A stretch of DNA of 64,000 nucleotides from Streptomyces sp. WP-1. Its GTDB lineage: Bacteria > Actinomycetota > Actinomycetes > Streptomycetales > Streptomycetaceae. The notes below the pieces were generated by a model, which saw nothing but the letters and a program-made list of their open reading frames with translations, made no database searches and had not been told where the DNA came from. Shown piece after piece: positions 30,447-39,775 of this stretch; the stretch's first letter is position 1; every line of letters starts with the position of its first letter. Location: contig NZ_CP123923.1 in the NCBI RefSeq assembly GCF_030450125.1, positions 6,605,001 through 6,669,000 on the forward strand. The letters are read 5' to 3'. The position numbers and the translations under genes were made by a program.

Positions 30447-32515
30447 AGCGGCCGCCGGCCTTGGTAGTCGGCCAGAGGGTCCGGTTCGAGGGCCAGGTGA
30501 GGGGTGTTCTCGAGGTCACCGCACGGGCGGCGGTGCTGGAGGACGCCGAGGAACCGCACCGCGTTGTCGCTCTGATCGACCTGTTCGAGACCGCGGACTT
30601 CGAGGTCCTGTTCCAGCCCGAACGCATGCCTCTGCCTCAGTCCGGTCTGTTGGAGACCTTCGCACCCGAGGTGATGAAGCGGGCACTGTGGTGGGAAGGA
30701 CACGTCCTTGAGGTTCTGCACGGCCTGCCGCCAGGCACCGATCCGGGCACACCACCGCGACCGGGCTACGGACCGGGCACATCGGTGACCTCGCGCCAGA
30801 AGGCCAAGGCGGCTGAACTCGCCGCCCTCGGCCATGAGATCAAGACCGGAGCGGTGGGCCTCCGGCGACGCCGTTACACGGAGGAAGGCCTGGTCGGCCT
30901 GGCTCGGCTGGTCGATCACCGCTCGATCCGCAAGCGCAAGGAGTTCGGTGACGTGCCCGACGCCGTCGTCGAGGCGATGCGGCAGGCGATCAAGGAGGGC
31001 GTCGAGACCTCGACACGCAACGGGGCCTACCTGATCTGGAGGACCGGGGAGATCATTCGGGAGAATGACGGGAACCTGGCTGAGTTGCCCTCGCGACGGA
31101 CTCTCTACCGACTGGTGGCGAAGCTGACGGCAGGCACACATGCGACCGGGTCCGCCGTCACACGCAGGTCGAAGGCCCATGGGGCCGCGGCCCCGTTCGG
31201 TGAGTTGACGGTGTCGGCTCCGGGTGAAGTCATGCAGATCGACTCCACACCGCTGGACGTCATAGTCCGCCTCGACAACGGAGTGGTCGGCAAGGTCGAA
31301 CTCACCGGCATGATCGACGTCGCCACCAGGACACTGGCCGCGGCGGTGCTCAGGCCCACGACGAAGTCCGTCGACGCCAGCGTGCTGCTGGCCCGCACGG
31401 TCACCCCGGAGCTGATGAGACCAGGCTGGGTCGACGCGCTGAAGATGTCCCGCTCGGTGCTGCCGCATGCCCGGATGCTGACCCTCGATGAGCGTCTGGA
31501 GCACGCGGCAGCCAAGCCGGTGATCGTCCCAGAGATGATCGTCTGCGATCACGGCAAGGTGTTCGTCTCGCGCAACTTCCGGGCCTCCTGCCGGTTCCTG
31601 GAGATCGACTTCCAGCCCACGCACAAGGGCTCGCCCTTCGAAAAGGGCCACATCGAGAAGATGCTCGGCTCCGTCGCCACGATGTTCGCCCAGTTCCTCC
31701 CCGGCTACACCGGCCGCAACACCGACCACCGTGGCCGTCATCCGGAGCGCGAGAACCTGTGGGCTCTGCCCGAACTGCAGGAACTATTGGACGAGTGGAT
31801 CGTCGCCCACTGGCAGAACCGCCCTCACGAGGGGCTGCGAGACCCCGACCATCCGGGCCGGCTGTTCACGCCGAACCAGAAGTACGCCGCGCTGGTCGAG
31901 GCCTGCGGCTACGTCCCGGTCGCTCTCAGCGGCCAGGATTACGTCGAACTCCTCCCAGCGGCCTGGCGGGCCGTCAACTCCTACGGAATTCGGATCAATA
32001 ACCGCACCTACGACGCCCCCGAGCTGGGGCCGATGCGACGGCGCGACTCAGGGGTCACCACCAAGCGTGGGCTCTGGGAAGTCCACCGTGACCCCTACGA
32101 TGTCTCCCGCGTTTGGGTACGCAACCACCGCGGCGAAGGCGAGTGGATCCAGGCAACCTGGAAGTACTTGAACCGCGCGCCCGTTCCCTTCGGTGATCTC
32201 GCCTGGGACCACGTCAGCCACCAGCTGCCCAAGGCCACGGAGGAAGAACTCGCCGAGGCCGTCTCCGCCCTGCTGACCCGCGCCCACGCCGGCCCTGAAC
32301 GGCCGGCGGCAAACAACCGGAAGGCCAAGCGGTCCAAGGCGGACCGTCGTGTCACGGCCCGGACCAAGGCCACTACACCGGCAGCAGCCATGCCTCCGCC
32401 GCGACCGGAGATGCACCCCTCGCCGGAGCCGCCGGCGGAGGACGAGGAAACGATGGCCGAAGTGATCCCGCTGGGCATCTTCGACCCGCTTGAGGACCCC
32501 TGGAGACGTTCGTGA
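30434..32515 (+). CDS. tnsB: TnsB/TniA-type DDE transposase
   Basis: A 693-aa DDE recombinase with a Mu-transposase C-terminal region. Catalytic residues are D270 (MQIDSTPLDV), D372 (IVCDHGKVF) and E408 (KGHIEKMLGS), giving the classical 35-residue D-to-E spacing. N-terminal HTH-type DNA-binding modules cover about residues 110-250, where RRTLYRLVAKL is seen. It joins the 3' ends to target DNA and binds the repeats at both ends. A charged disordered tail of about 80 residues (Lys- and Pro-rich) probably contacts TnsC. The stop overlaps the tnsC GTG start (GTGA). Confidence 0.92.
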   Translation: MGSLKRPPALVVGQRVRFEGQVRGVLEVTARAAVLEDAEEPHRVVALIDLFETADFEVLFQPERMPLPQSGLLETFAPEVMKRALWWEGHVLEVLHGLPPGTDPGTPPRPGYGPGTSVTSRQKAKAAELAALGHEIKTGAVGLRRRRYTEEGLVGLARLVDHRSIRKRKEFGDVPDAVVEAMRQAIKEGVETSTRNGAYLIWRTGEIIRENDGNLAELPSRRTLYRLVAKLTAGTHATGSAVTRRSKAHGAAAPFGELTVSAPGEVMQIDSTPLDVIVRLDNGVVGKVELTGMIDVATRTLAAAVLRPTTKSVDASVLLARTVTPELMRPGWVDALKMSRSVLPHARMLTLDERLEHAAAKPVIVPEMIVCDHGKVFVSRNFRASCRFLEIDFQPTHKGSPFEKGHIEKMLGSVATMFAQFLPGYTGRNTDHRGRHPERENLWALPELQELLDEWIVAHWQNRPHEGLRDPDHPGRLFTPNQKYAALVEACGYVPVALSGQDYVELLPAAWRAVNSYGIRINNRTYDAPELGPMRRRDSGVTTKRGLWEVHRDPYDVSRVWVRNHRGEGEWIQATWKYLNRAPVPFGDLAWDHVSHQLPKATEEELAEAVSALLTRAHAGPERPAANNRKAKRSKADRRVTARTKATTPAAAMPPPRPEMHPSPEPPAEDEETMAEVIPLGIFDPLEDPWRRS

Positions 32516-33543
32516 GCACGCCACTGGCAGACCAGCCGGAAGACGAGTTCGGCCGCTATCTGACAGCCCTGCCCGGCTGGCGCAAGTTCATCACGGAGGC
32601 GATCAGCGAGCCGATGGCCATGGTGACGCAGGACGAGTACGACGCCCTGACCAAAGAGGACAGGTATCAGTACGACGAGGACCGGCTCGACCACCATGCC
32701 CGCCTGCAGGTGGTCGCCACCTCAACCGTCCGGCACACCGTCACCTGCGGACGCCGCCTGGTCATCCTCAACCGGGGCGCCATCAGCGCCCGTCGGGGCC
32801 TCATCGTCACCGGCCCGGCCAACACCGGCAAGACGATCGCCCTGACTCAGCTCGGGCTGGCGCACGAGCTGCAGGACCGCCGCCGGCACCCTGGCCAGGA
32901 CGAGCGCATACCGGTCATCTACATCACCGTCCCGCCCGCCGCGACACCCCGCATGATCGCGGCTGAGTTCGCGCGTTTCCTCGGGCTCCCGGTCCTGAGA
33001 AGCTCCAACATCACCGACCTCACCGAAGCCGTGGTCGGAGTCTGCACCAAGGCCCGCACCGGTCTCGTCCTGGTCGATGAGATCCACAACACCTCACTGC
33101 ACACCCGCACGGGAGCCGAGGCGTCCGACACACTCAAGTACTTCTCCGAGCGCATCCCCGCGACGTTCGCCTACGCCGGCATCGACATCGAAGGCAGCGG
33201 CCTGCTGTCCGGTACCCGCGGCGACCAGATCGCCGCCCGCTTCACCTCGGTGGCCACCCACCCCTTCCCGTACAACAAGGAATGGAAGGGCCTGGTCGCG
33301 CAGATGGAGGCGAACCTGCTGCTGCACGAGCACACACGTGGCACCCTGACTCGCTTGGACCGCTTCCTGCACACCCGAACAGGCGGCATGATCGGCACCC
33401 TTTCCCATCAACTCCGCGGAGCTGCCGTGGATGCCATCCTCACCGGCGCTGAGAAGATCACCAAGCCCGGCCTGCTGGCGGTCGACCTGGACATCGCCTC
33501 CCGTGGCAGGCACCCCGGCGGCCTCTCGGACGCGGACAAGTGA
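32512..33543 (+). CDS. tnsC: TnsC/TniB-type AAA+ ATPase
   Basis: A 343-aa regulator of target choice. It has Walker A GPANTGKTIAL (near residue 101), Walker B LVLVDEIHN (near 185), and the sensor-like segment TFAYAGIDIEG. TnsC proteins form ATP-dependent filaments on target DNA and connect the target selector TniQ with the TnsAB transposase; target immunity also depends on them. GTG start overlaps the tnsB stop, and its own stop overlaps the tniQ GTG start, so B-C-Q are translationally coupled. Confidence 0.92.
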   Translation: MSTPLADQPEDEFGRYLTALPGWRKFITEAISEPMAMVTQDEYDALTKEDRYQYDEDRLDHHARLQVVATSTVRHTVTCGRRLVILNRGAISARRGLIVTGPANTGKTIALTQLGLAHELQDRRRHPGQDERIPVIYITVPPAATPRMIAAEFARFLGLPVLRSSNITDLTEAVVGVCTKARTGLVLVDEIHNTSLHTRTGAEASDTLKYFSERIPATFAYAGIDIEGSGLLSGTRGDQIAARFTSVATHPFPYNKEWKGLVAQMEANLLLHEHTRGTLTRLDRFLHTRTGGMIGTLSHQLRGAAVDAILTGAEKITKPGLLAVDLDIASRGRHPGGLSDADK

Positions 33544-34412
33544 CCCACCCCACCGTGGACAGCGAGCCGATCACCAAGCTTCCCTTCCAGGTCCGGCCGA
33601 TTGCCGGTGAAGGCTGCTACCCCTTCGTCGCCCGCCTTGCCCGCGCCAACTGCCTTCCGCCCGCCTACCTGCGGCGCTTCCTCGCAGGACCGCCCAGATA
33701 TCAGGGCCGTCCAACTTGGGCACGGATCGCCGCCGTCACCGGCCGTGACCCCGAACAGCTACGGAAGACGCTTGACACCGTCAAGTGCAAGAGATGCGGC
33801 TCCGACTTCGCGGTCACCCGCACGTTCGGCGTCATGCCCGTTTACTGCTCGACTCGATGCCGCGTCCCTCAGAAGCATCCAGTCGTGGAACCCTGCCGAA
33901 TCTGCCGGCAGCCGATGAAGATCCAGTTCGGTCAACGTCACCGGCTCTGTTCCTCTGCCTGCCGCAGAGTGGCCTACATCGAACGTCGTTCCCGCGAAGA
34001 GGACGCGGCTGACCAGCAGCCATTCCGCGATTGCGCCGCTTGCGAAGGTCCCATGCCGCCAGCCCCTCAAATCGCCAAGCGTACCTGCTCGGAGACATGC
34101 GAACTGCAGGTCTCCCGCTGGGACCTGCTGATCGAGAGGGACGGGCTTCCCTTGCCTTCCAGGACATGCGTGTTCTGCGGCATACCGATAGAAGCGAAGT
34201 CGCTAGCCGATCCCCCTCGCCGCTGGTGCAGCCGCCGTTGCCGAACATGGTCGTCTGGGGGTACTGACCCATCCATCTTCTTTGGGCCGGTGTCGTGCGG
34301 CCAGTGCCAGAAACCCATTGACCGCCGCAAGGACGGCTGGACTCGGCGATGGTGCTCGCGCAAGTGCTACCGGTTGTCCCGCGGCTGGCCTGAGCAGCCG
34401 CGACGAAGTTAG
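33540..34412 (+). CDS. tniQ: TniQ-family target-selection protein with five zinc-ribbon motifs
   Basis: A 290-aa protein. Residues about 10-80 match the TniQ N-terminus (LPFQVRPIAGEGCYPFVARL, then a PxYLRRFL-type block). From about residue 80 to the end there are five successive CxxC...CSxxC motifs (CKRC/CSTRC, CRIC/CSSAC, CAAC/CSETC, CVFC/CSRRC, CGQC/CSRKC), each able to bind one zinc. TniQ/TnsD proteins choose the insertion site. Known TnsD has a long C-terminal DNA-binding part instead, so this zinc-ribbon array may be an alternative DNA-reading module. GTG overlaps the tnsC stop. Confidence 0.85.
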   Translation: MTHPTVDSEPITKLPFQVRPIAGEGCYPFVARLARANCLPPAYLRRFLAGPPRYQGRPTWARIAAVTGRDPEQLRKTLDTVKCKRCGSDFAVTRTFGVMPVYCSTRCRVPQKHPVVEPCRICRQPMKIQFGQRHRLCSSACRRVAYIERRSREEDAADQQPFRDCAACEGPMPPAPQIAKRTCSETCELQVSRWDLLIERDGLPLPSRTCVFCGIPIEAKSLADPPRRWCSRRCRTWSSGGTDPSIFFGPVSCGQCQKPIDRRKDGWTRRWCSRKCYRLSRGWPEQPRRS

Positions 34413-34794
34413 GCCGTGCTCTGAACGTGGCCGGATGACCTCGCTTCCCGCGGACCTGAGCGGCCGGTACGTCGTCCGTGAAGTCGCCAGCCGCGCGCCG
34501 GGGCCAGGTCGGCGGACGGGTCAGCCAACAGGGCGCTCTGTCGAGCCTGCTTCACCACGGCCCCTTCGTAGGCGCCGAGGAAGTCCGCGTGGCGCAAGCT
34601 TCTTGATCGCTGGAGCGAGCATCTGAAGGACACCGGCTAGCGGGGCGAGCGAAATGACATCTCCCACACGATCACGCGACGGACAGTTACGCGGCGACCC
34701 TGGAGTGTGATACGGGTAGGGATCTTCACGTCTGTTGGCGGAGTGGACGTGGAAAAGAACGCGCCCTCATACGGGGCGGGAGCGGGGGACGTTG
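34413..34794. other. 382-bp gap between transposition operon and cargo operon
   Basis: A 60-codon frame at 34435-34626 reads like random Arg- and Pro-rich sequence with no ribosome site, and is not called. The promoter of the cargo operon is expected here; AT-richer segments at 34650-34740 are candidates but no clear -35/-10 pair was settled. Confidence 0.45.
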
Positions 34795-36162
34795 ATGGTC
34801 GATGCGTCGGGCGGAGCCACCAGGGCCGAGCGCCCTGCAACTGCCACGGGTCCGGACGGTTCGACGCACGCGATCTTCAGGCTCGCCCCGGGCGAAGACA
34901 GCGGCTCGGATACGTTGGGCCGCTACCGCTACCAAGCGGAAGTAGCCGCGCGGGACTGTCTGGCCATGCTCACGCAAGACGCGATCGACTTCATCGTCTG
35001 TGAATGGCACGAAGACTTCGTGGTGGCATTCACCGACGGCTCCGTGGAACTCGTATCGGTCAAGCACCGCGAAGAGAACCAAGGCACCTGGACACTCGTC
35101 AAGTTGTGCAAGAGCGGCGGTCTTACCCATCTCTTCGACCGCTGGTGCGCCTGCGAGTGCGCCGCGAACGTGCGGCTCCGGCTGGCCACCAACGCGGCCA
35201 TGAGCCCAGCCAAGGACAATGCCGACCGCCTGACTCGGATGTGCGGGCCGGGGCCTGAAATCACCGACGGCCTGTCGGCCATGGTCGACACGATCGCCCG
35301 CCAGATGTTGAAGGTGCGCTGGGAAGAGCCCTATGACAACGTCCCTGAAACGCCCAAAGTGCCACTCGCAGACATCCAGATTCCGGCAGGCTTCGCGGAC
35401 AAGGTCAGACAATTCCTCACGGTCCTAGAGATCTCGTGTGATCCGCCGCAGCGCGCGTACATCACCGACGTCAACATTCAGAGTCTTCTGGTACCCGCCG
35501 TCGAGCAACTGCAGCTGGCGCACGTCGACACGGAGGCCACCTACCGGAACATCGTGGACCGGATCGAGAGCGCCAACCGCGATGAGAGCGACCGCGGCCA
35601 ACTTGCCGCCTACATCGCCGATCCGAGCCGCGTCCGCTACAGCACGCAGATGCAGCAGCGCATTGGGCGCCGGAGCATCACCCGCGACGTCCTCCGTGCA
35701 GAGATAGCGTACGCATCGGCCCAACTAGCCACGTTCCCACGGGGCCAGGTCCCCCTGGTGGCACCGGGGGGCGCCAAGCTCAACCGCAAGCTGCTGCGCG
35801 GCCTGGTCCCCTCGGATGAAGCGGCGTTCGCGGAGCGGCTCCGCTCAGCGTGGTACGCCACATGGTCCGAGCGGCGCTCCGGCCTGGCCGGAGATGACAC
35901 CGATCTGCTGAACTTGTCCACGGACGTACTGGAAGTCGTCTTCGAGTGCAAGCGCCACGCCCGCTCACAGATCCAGGACGGCAGCGCGTACGGCAGCACC
36001 ATGAATGACCTGCTCACCCAGCGACTCAAAGTCGACGGGCTGTCCACGCCGCCGCCATTCCTGGTGAAAAACCAGCATCTGCTGGGGCTGGCCTACCAGC
36101 TGTGCGACGAATGCCTCTTCTACTTCTCCGAGAACTTCGATGCGGACGGTGAAGCGTCATGA
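34795..36162 (+). CDS. DUF4297-type nuclease (ABC-3C effector)
   Basis: A 455-aa protein. The N-terminal domain (about residues 36-230) starts SGSDTLGRYRYQAEVAARD, the entry of DUF4297 dsDNA nucleases, also found in the Cap4 effector. Likely restriction-fold active residues are E70 and D74 (CEWHEDFVV) and K90 in VELVSVKHRE; the usual Q-x-K is S-V-K, a small difference. The C-terminal half is helical and without a known domain; it would contact the partners. ATG 34795 has GCGGGGG upstream; a TTG frame start at 34735 is rejected. The stop overlaps the middle-component ATG (ATGA). Confidence 0.82.
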   Translation: MVDASGGATRAERPATATGPDGSTHAIFRLAPGEDSGSDTLGRYRYQAEVAARDCLAMLTQDAIDFIVCEWHEDFVVAFTDGSVELVSVKHREENQGTWTLVKLCKSGGLTHLFDRWCACECAANVRLRLATNAAMSPAKDNADRLTRMCGPGPEITDGLSAMVDTIARQMLKVRWEEPYDNVPETPKVPLADIQIPAGFADKVRQFLTVLEISCDPPQRAYITDVNIQSLLVPAVEQLQLAHVDTEATYRNIVDRIESANRDESDRGQLAAYIADPSRVRYSTQMQQRIGRRSITRDVLRAEIAYASAQLATFPRGQVPLVAPGGAKLNRKLLRGLVPSDEAAFAERLRSAWYATWSERRSGLAGDDTDLLNLSTDVLEVVFECKRHARSQIQDGSAYGSTMNDLLTQRLKVDGLSTPPPFLVKNQHLLGLAYQLCDECLFYFSENFDADGEAS

Positions 36163-36731
36163 CGCCGAGCGCCGACTTCGAGGCTGCGGCAGTCCGCATG
36201 CGCACCCGGCAGCGGCAGGCCGAGCAGCGCGAGAGCCAGTATCACGAAGCGCGAGTTCTCCTGCTCATTGCGCAGTTCACCACCGCCAAGAGCTGCCTCG
36301 CGGGTCTGACTAAGCTCGCCAAGCTCGACTTTCTGCTGCGCTACCCGGCCATGCTGGAGCGTCTCTTGCCAGCCGGTCAGGCCTCCTGGCCCGAAGGAAC
36401 CGCCCCGTCCCCGGAGGAGCGTCTGGCGGTGGAGAGCCGGATGACCCGCTACAAGTACGGGCCCTGGGACCAGCGCTACTACAGCATCCTGGGCTCCCTC
36501 GCCGCCCGCGGCCTGATCACCTACGGTGACACGGCCCGAGCCGAATTCCGCGTCACCGAGCAAGGCGCCACTGCCGCTGCCGCCCTGGCCGCCACGCCGG
36601 AATGGGCAGTAGTCGCCAGCCGGATCAAGCTACTCAAGAAGCATTTCAACAAAACAGGATCGGCTTTGAAGAACCTCATCTACGACCGCCTGCCCGACGC
36701 GGTGGACCGACCCTGGCGGACGGAGATCTGA
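36159..36731 (+). CDS. ABC-3C middle-component-like protein
   Basis: A 190-aa protein. An amphipathic N-terminal helix (FEAAAVRMRTRQRQAEQRES) is followed by a winged-helix-like region (LTKLAKLDFLLRYP, then MTRYKYGPWDQRYYSILGSLAARGLITYG) and a C-terminal helix. Position and size match the small middle component that sits between effector and ATPase in ABC-three-component systems; assignment rests mainly on that context. It overlaps the nuclease stop by 4 bp and is followed by the ATPase after 1 bp. Confidence 0.75.
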   Translation: MTPSADFEAAAVRMRTRQRQAEQRESQYHEARVLLLIAQFTTAKSCLAGLTKLAKLDFLLRYPAMLERLLPAGQASWPEGTAPSPEERLAVESRMTRYKYGPWDQRYYSILGSLAARGLITYGDTARAEFRVTEQGATAAAALAATPEWAVVASRIKLLKKHFNKTGSALKNLIYDRLPDAVDRPWRTEI

Positions 36732-36732
36732 C

Positions 36733-38673
36733 ATGGCCGTCGACCTGCGCATCCTCTCCCTGACGGTCACCACCGCCGAGACGGAGAAGACCTACCGCTT
36801 CAACCGCCCGGCCACCGTGATCACCGGCCCCATCGGGACCGGCAAGTCCAGCCTGCTGATGCTCTTCAAGCACGCCCTCGGCGGCACCGCCATGCTCACC
36901 CCGGCCGTCCGCGACCACGTCCTGTCCGTCCAGGCCGAGGTCGTGGCCGGCACCGAACGCATCGTCCTGCGACGCACCATCGGGGGTGACACCGTCGACA
37001 CCGTCGACCTCCTTGACCCGCACTCCCTCGCCCTTGAGCGCACCCTGCCCCTGCGCAACACGGAGAGCGGTGGAACAACGCTCTCCGACCACCTGCTGGA
37101 CGCTCTTGGCTTTCCCCGCGTACAGATCGCTGCGCGCCGTGAGGGAGTATCGCGGCAGCAGAACCTCACCTTCAACGACCTGTACACCTACGTCTATCTC
37201 CAGGCGCGCGAGATCGACCGCCAGGTCGTCGGCCACCTGGACTCCTGGTTCGAGCCCAAGCGCAAAGAGCTCTTCCGGTTGATGTTCGCGCTGACCGACA
37301 GCGTGCTGCTGGAGCTCAAGCGCACCGCGGGCCAGCTCACGGACAGGCTGAAGGCCCGAACCGCCGAGCACGACAACGTCGGCCAGTTCCTGGCCGCCTC
37401 CGATCCCCGCAGCGACGACGAGCTGCGGGCCGAGCTCGCGCAGCTGCGCGACACTCTGGGACGGGCCAAGTCCGCGCTGGCGAGTCTCCGCACCGAACTG
37501 GAGGAACAGACGGCCGCCGACAGCGCACTGCGGGAGGAACTGCAGGCCGCGATCCACGCCGCACGGCAGGCCGGGGAGGAAGTCTCCGCGGCCGCCGACC
37601 TCGTAGAGGCACGACGTGCGGTGGTCGCCCAAGTCCAGCTCGACCTATCCCGTCTCGCACGGTCGGCCACCGCCATCGACCAGCTGTCCCCGTTCGAATT
37701 CGTCGTCTGTCCGCGCTGTATGCAGTCCCTGACCACACGGACCGTGGCAGATGACCACTGCATCGTCTGCCTCCAGCCCGATCCCGCCGAGGCCGACGTC
37801 GACCCGGCGGCCATCGAAGAAACACGCACTGCCCTGCAGCAACAACTTGAGGACGCGCGGCACATCGAGCAGTCGGACGAGGCGCACCTGCAAGCCTCAC
37901 GGCAGCGGTCGCAGCAGCTGAACTTCGCTGTTACCAGCTTGCGTCGGCAGCTTGACGCCCAGACCCGCGATGCGGTCGCTCCACGCTTCGACGCAATTAC
38001 CGATGCGAGCACGCGCGTTGCCACGCTCAAAGCCAGTATCGACGCCATCACCCAGCTGCGGGATTCCTGGGCCCGGGTACGCGCCATCGACAAGGACATC
38101 CGCGACATCAGAGCGGAGCGGCGGCAGGTCAACAAGGACATCAAGGAAAAGTCGGAGCAGCTCAAGGCCAGCCAGACATTGCTCGGTGACCTCAGCACCG
38201 AATTCGGGCAACTGCTCACCAGCTGGAACCTGCCGTGGGTCGACACGGCCGTCATCGACCGCGACACCTACCTGCCCGTGGTCAACGGACAACCCTTCGA
38301 GAGCTTGCAGGCCTCCGGCGGCGGCATCGCCACCTCCGTCAGCCTCGCCTACAGCCTGACTCTTCTTGCCTTCGGTCTCGACCACGCCGACGTTCTCGTG
38401 CCATCCCTCCTTGTTATCGACTCGCCCCGCAAGGCCTTCGGCAACAACGACTCCGACCGGCAACGCGCTACAGATATCTACAGCCGCTTTCGGACGATGG
38501 CCGACGCATACGGTGAGCGCCTTCAACTGATCATCGCCGACAACGACCCTCCGCCAATCACCAGCGACTCTTTCGGCAAGGTGGAGTTCGACTACGAGAA
38601 CCCCATGGTGCCCGGCGTCGATCATCCGGGCCCCGATCGTGTGACCCGCATCGAAAACCAGACGCTGGACTGA
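36733..38673 (+). CDS. SMC/Rad50-like ABC ATPase (ABC-3C)
   Basis: A 646-aa ATPase. Walker A GPIGTGKSSLL is at residues 32-42. Two long coiled coils (about 195-325 and 370-500) flank a central zinc-hook-like cluster CPRCMQS...CIVC (about residues 332-353). The ABC signature LQASGGGIATSVSLAYS (near 520) and Walker B LLVIDSPRKAFG (near 560) follow. The order is that of Rad50-type conflict ATPases, expected to sense DNA ends or phage structures and license the nuclease. It is the last gene of the operon. Confidence 0.85.
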   Translation: MAVDLRILSLTVTTAETEKTYRFNRPATVITGPIGTGKSSLLMLFKHALGGTAMLTPAVRDHVLSVQAEVVAGTERIVLRRTIGGDTVDTVDLLDPHSLALERTLPLRNTESGGTTLSDHLLDALGFPRVQIAARREGVSRQQNLTFNDLYTYVYLQAREIDRQVVGHLDSWFEPKRKELFRLMFALTDSVLLELKRTAGQLTDRLKARTAEHDNVGQFLAASDPRSDDELRAELAQLRDTLGRAKSALASLRTELEEQTAADSALREELQAAIHAARQAGEEVSAAADLVEARRAVVAQVQLDLSRLARSATAIDQLSPFEFVVCPRCMQSLTTRTVADDHCIVCLQPDPAEADVDPAAIEETRTALQQQLEDARHIEQSDEAHLQASRQRSQQLNFAVTSLRRQLDAQTRDAVAPRFDAITDASTRVATLKASIDAITQLRDSWARVRAIDKDIRDIRAERRQVNKDIKEKSEQLKASQTLLGDLSTEFGQLLTSWNLPWVDTAVIDRDTYLPVVNGQPFESLQASGGGIATSVSLAYSLTLLAFGLDHADVLVPSLLVIDSPRKAFGNNDSDRQRATDIYSRFRTMADAYGERLQLIIADNDPPPITSDSFGKVEFDYENPMVPGVDHPGPDRVTRIENQTLD

Positions 38674-39007
38674 CTCCGCGTCCAAGGCTCGGCCCGGCAC
38701 CGGGCACAGACACCCAGCCGAGCGAACGGACGTGCGGCGCCGAAGAGACCGGTATCGGTGGGCGGGTGCGGGCGGCGGCAGACGCACCGGCGATCCCACT
38801 GCCGGCTCGGCAACACCTGATGGATACTTCCGGCATGGACACGGGCACCCCCGGCGAGTCGGCCAAACCAGGCGACGTACTCCGGGCGCGCTACCGCCGC
38901 CGCTTGCCCGAACGACTCACAGCCTGACAGGCCCCCACCCGTGGGTGGTGGCGCTTTCCCTGTAGGTGCCCTGGTCTGGCCCGACCGGAAACAGCAGGAG
39001 AAGGTGC
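38674..39007. other. 334-bp gap between the ABC ATPase and the HEPN-like gene
   Basis: The two genes converge here. The short open frames are low-complexity shadows. A weak complementary pair CCCACCC/GGGTGG occurs near 38940 but is not a convincing terminator. Nothing else was recognised. Confidence 0.4.
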
Positions 39008-39631
39008 TCAGGTCCGGCGTGGCAGTCTCGCCTGCGGCCAATCCGCTTCTAGAAGGAGGTCGAGCTTCTCGGCGTACGCGAAGAGCAGCCTCGCATCCTC
39101 CTCGAGGTCCTCAAGGGTGCAGACGATGTTGGCGCCATCCTGTTTCCTGAAGAAGCGGGAGCGCATGACGCCCACGCCGTCCCAGTTCCACCAAGAAGCG
39201 TGAACGGCATCGTCGCGGCGGCGCTTGAGCTCGTTGACCTCGCCCCACTGAAGAACCTCGGCGAGTGCGGTGGCCTGTGGAATGCTCCTGCGGGATTGCG
39301 CCACCAGCAGTTTGTGAAGGTCGGACCATGTTTTGTCGACGAGCGAGAAGCCGCCCTGCTCGTCTCTCAGTAGCAGTATGAGCCGCTTCATGGCCGCCTC
39401 GACATGGCCGCCGGCGACCACGATGGCGCCGATCAGCCCGTAGAGGCGTTCACGGTAAGCGAGGTCGGCTTCGTCCGGCCCTCCGTGGCGCCCGACCCTG
39501 AAGGTGGAGATGTCCACGCTCGACCGGGCTCTGGGAGTGGTGATGTCCAGGTCGAAAGACGGTCCACCGTCCAGCTGGGTGCTCATCCGGTAATAGAAGG
39601 AGTGCCCGGGCGGGGGCCATTCGTCTGACAT
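39008..39631 (-). CDS. Hypothetical protein with HEPN-like R-x4-H motif
   Basis: A 207-aa protein (ATG 39631; AGGATCCAGGT upstream). The central region is helical: AAMKRLILLLRDEQGGFS, then VDKTWSDLHKLLVAQ. The motif KRRRDDAVHASWWNWDG resembles the HEPN RNase signature R-x4-6-H (here R-D-D-A-V-H). HEPN proteins often cut RNA in toxin or defence systems; this match is by motif only. It is a separate unit, opposite to the ABC-3C operon and beside the right end of the transposon. A longer start at 39757 would run close to the end repeats and is less likely. Confidence 0.55.
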   Translation of the reverse strand: MSDEWPPPGHSFYYRMSTQLDGGPSFDLDITTPRARSSVDISTFRVGRHGGPDEADLAYRERLYGLIGAIVVAGGHVEAAMKRLILLLRDEQGGFSLVDKTWSDLHKLLVAQSRRSIPQATALAEVLQWGEVNELKRRRDDAVHASWWNWDGVGVMRSRFFRKQDGANIVCTLEDLEEDARLLFAYAEKLDLLLEADWPQARLPRRT

Positions 39632-39775
39632 ACCTGGATCCTGTCGGTTCTGGCTCTCCGGAGCCACCGCTTTCTGCGCCGCCGCAAGGGCCAGCCCGCG
39701 CCTCGCCGAGTCCAAGTGATCGGCTTCTGAAGCACGGCCTAGCAGGCGTTCGACCACGGTCCCAGACGGTCGCCG

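Noticed and set aside
34435..34626. A small frame downstream of tniQ
   Set aside because: Arg- and Pro-rich, no ribosome site, no family resemblance; more likely intergenic.
34795..38673. CRISPR-Cas or CBASS system
   Set aside because: No Cas protein, no cyclase or CD-NTase; the nuclease family overlaps with Cap4 but the partners are an ABC ATPase and a middle component.
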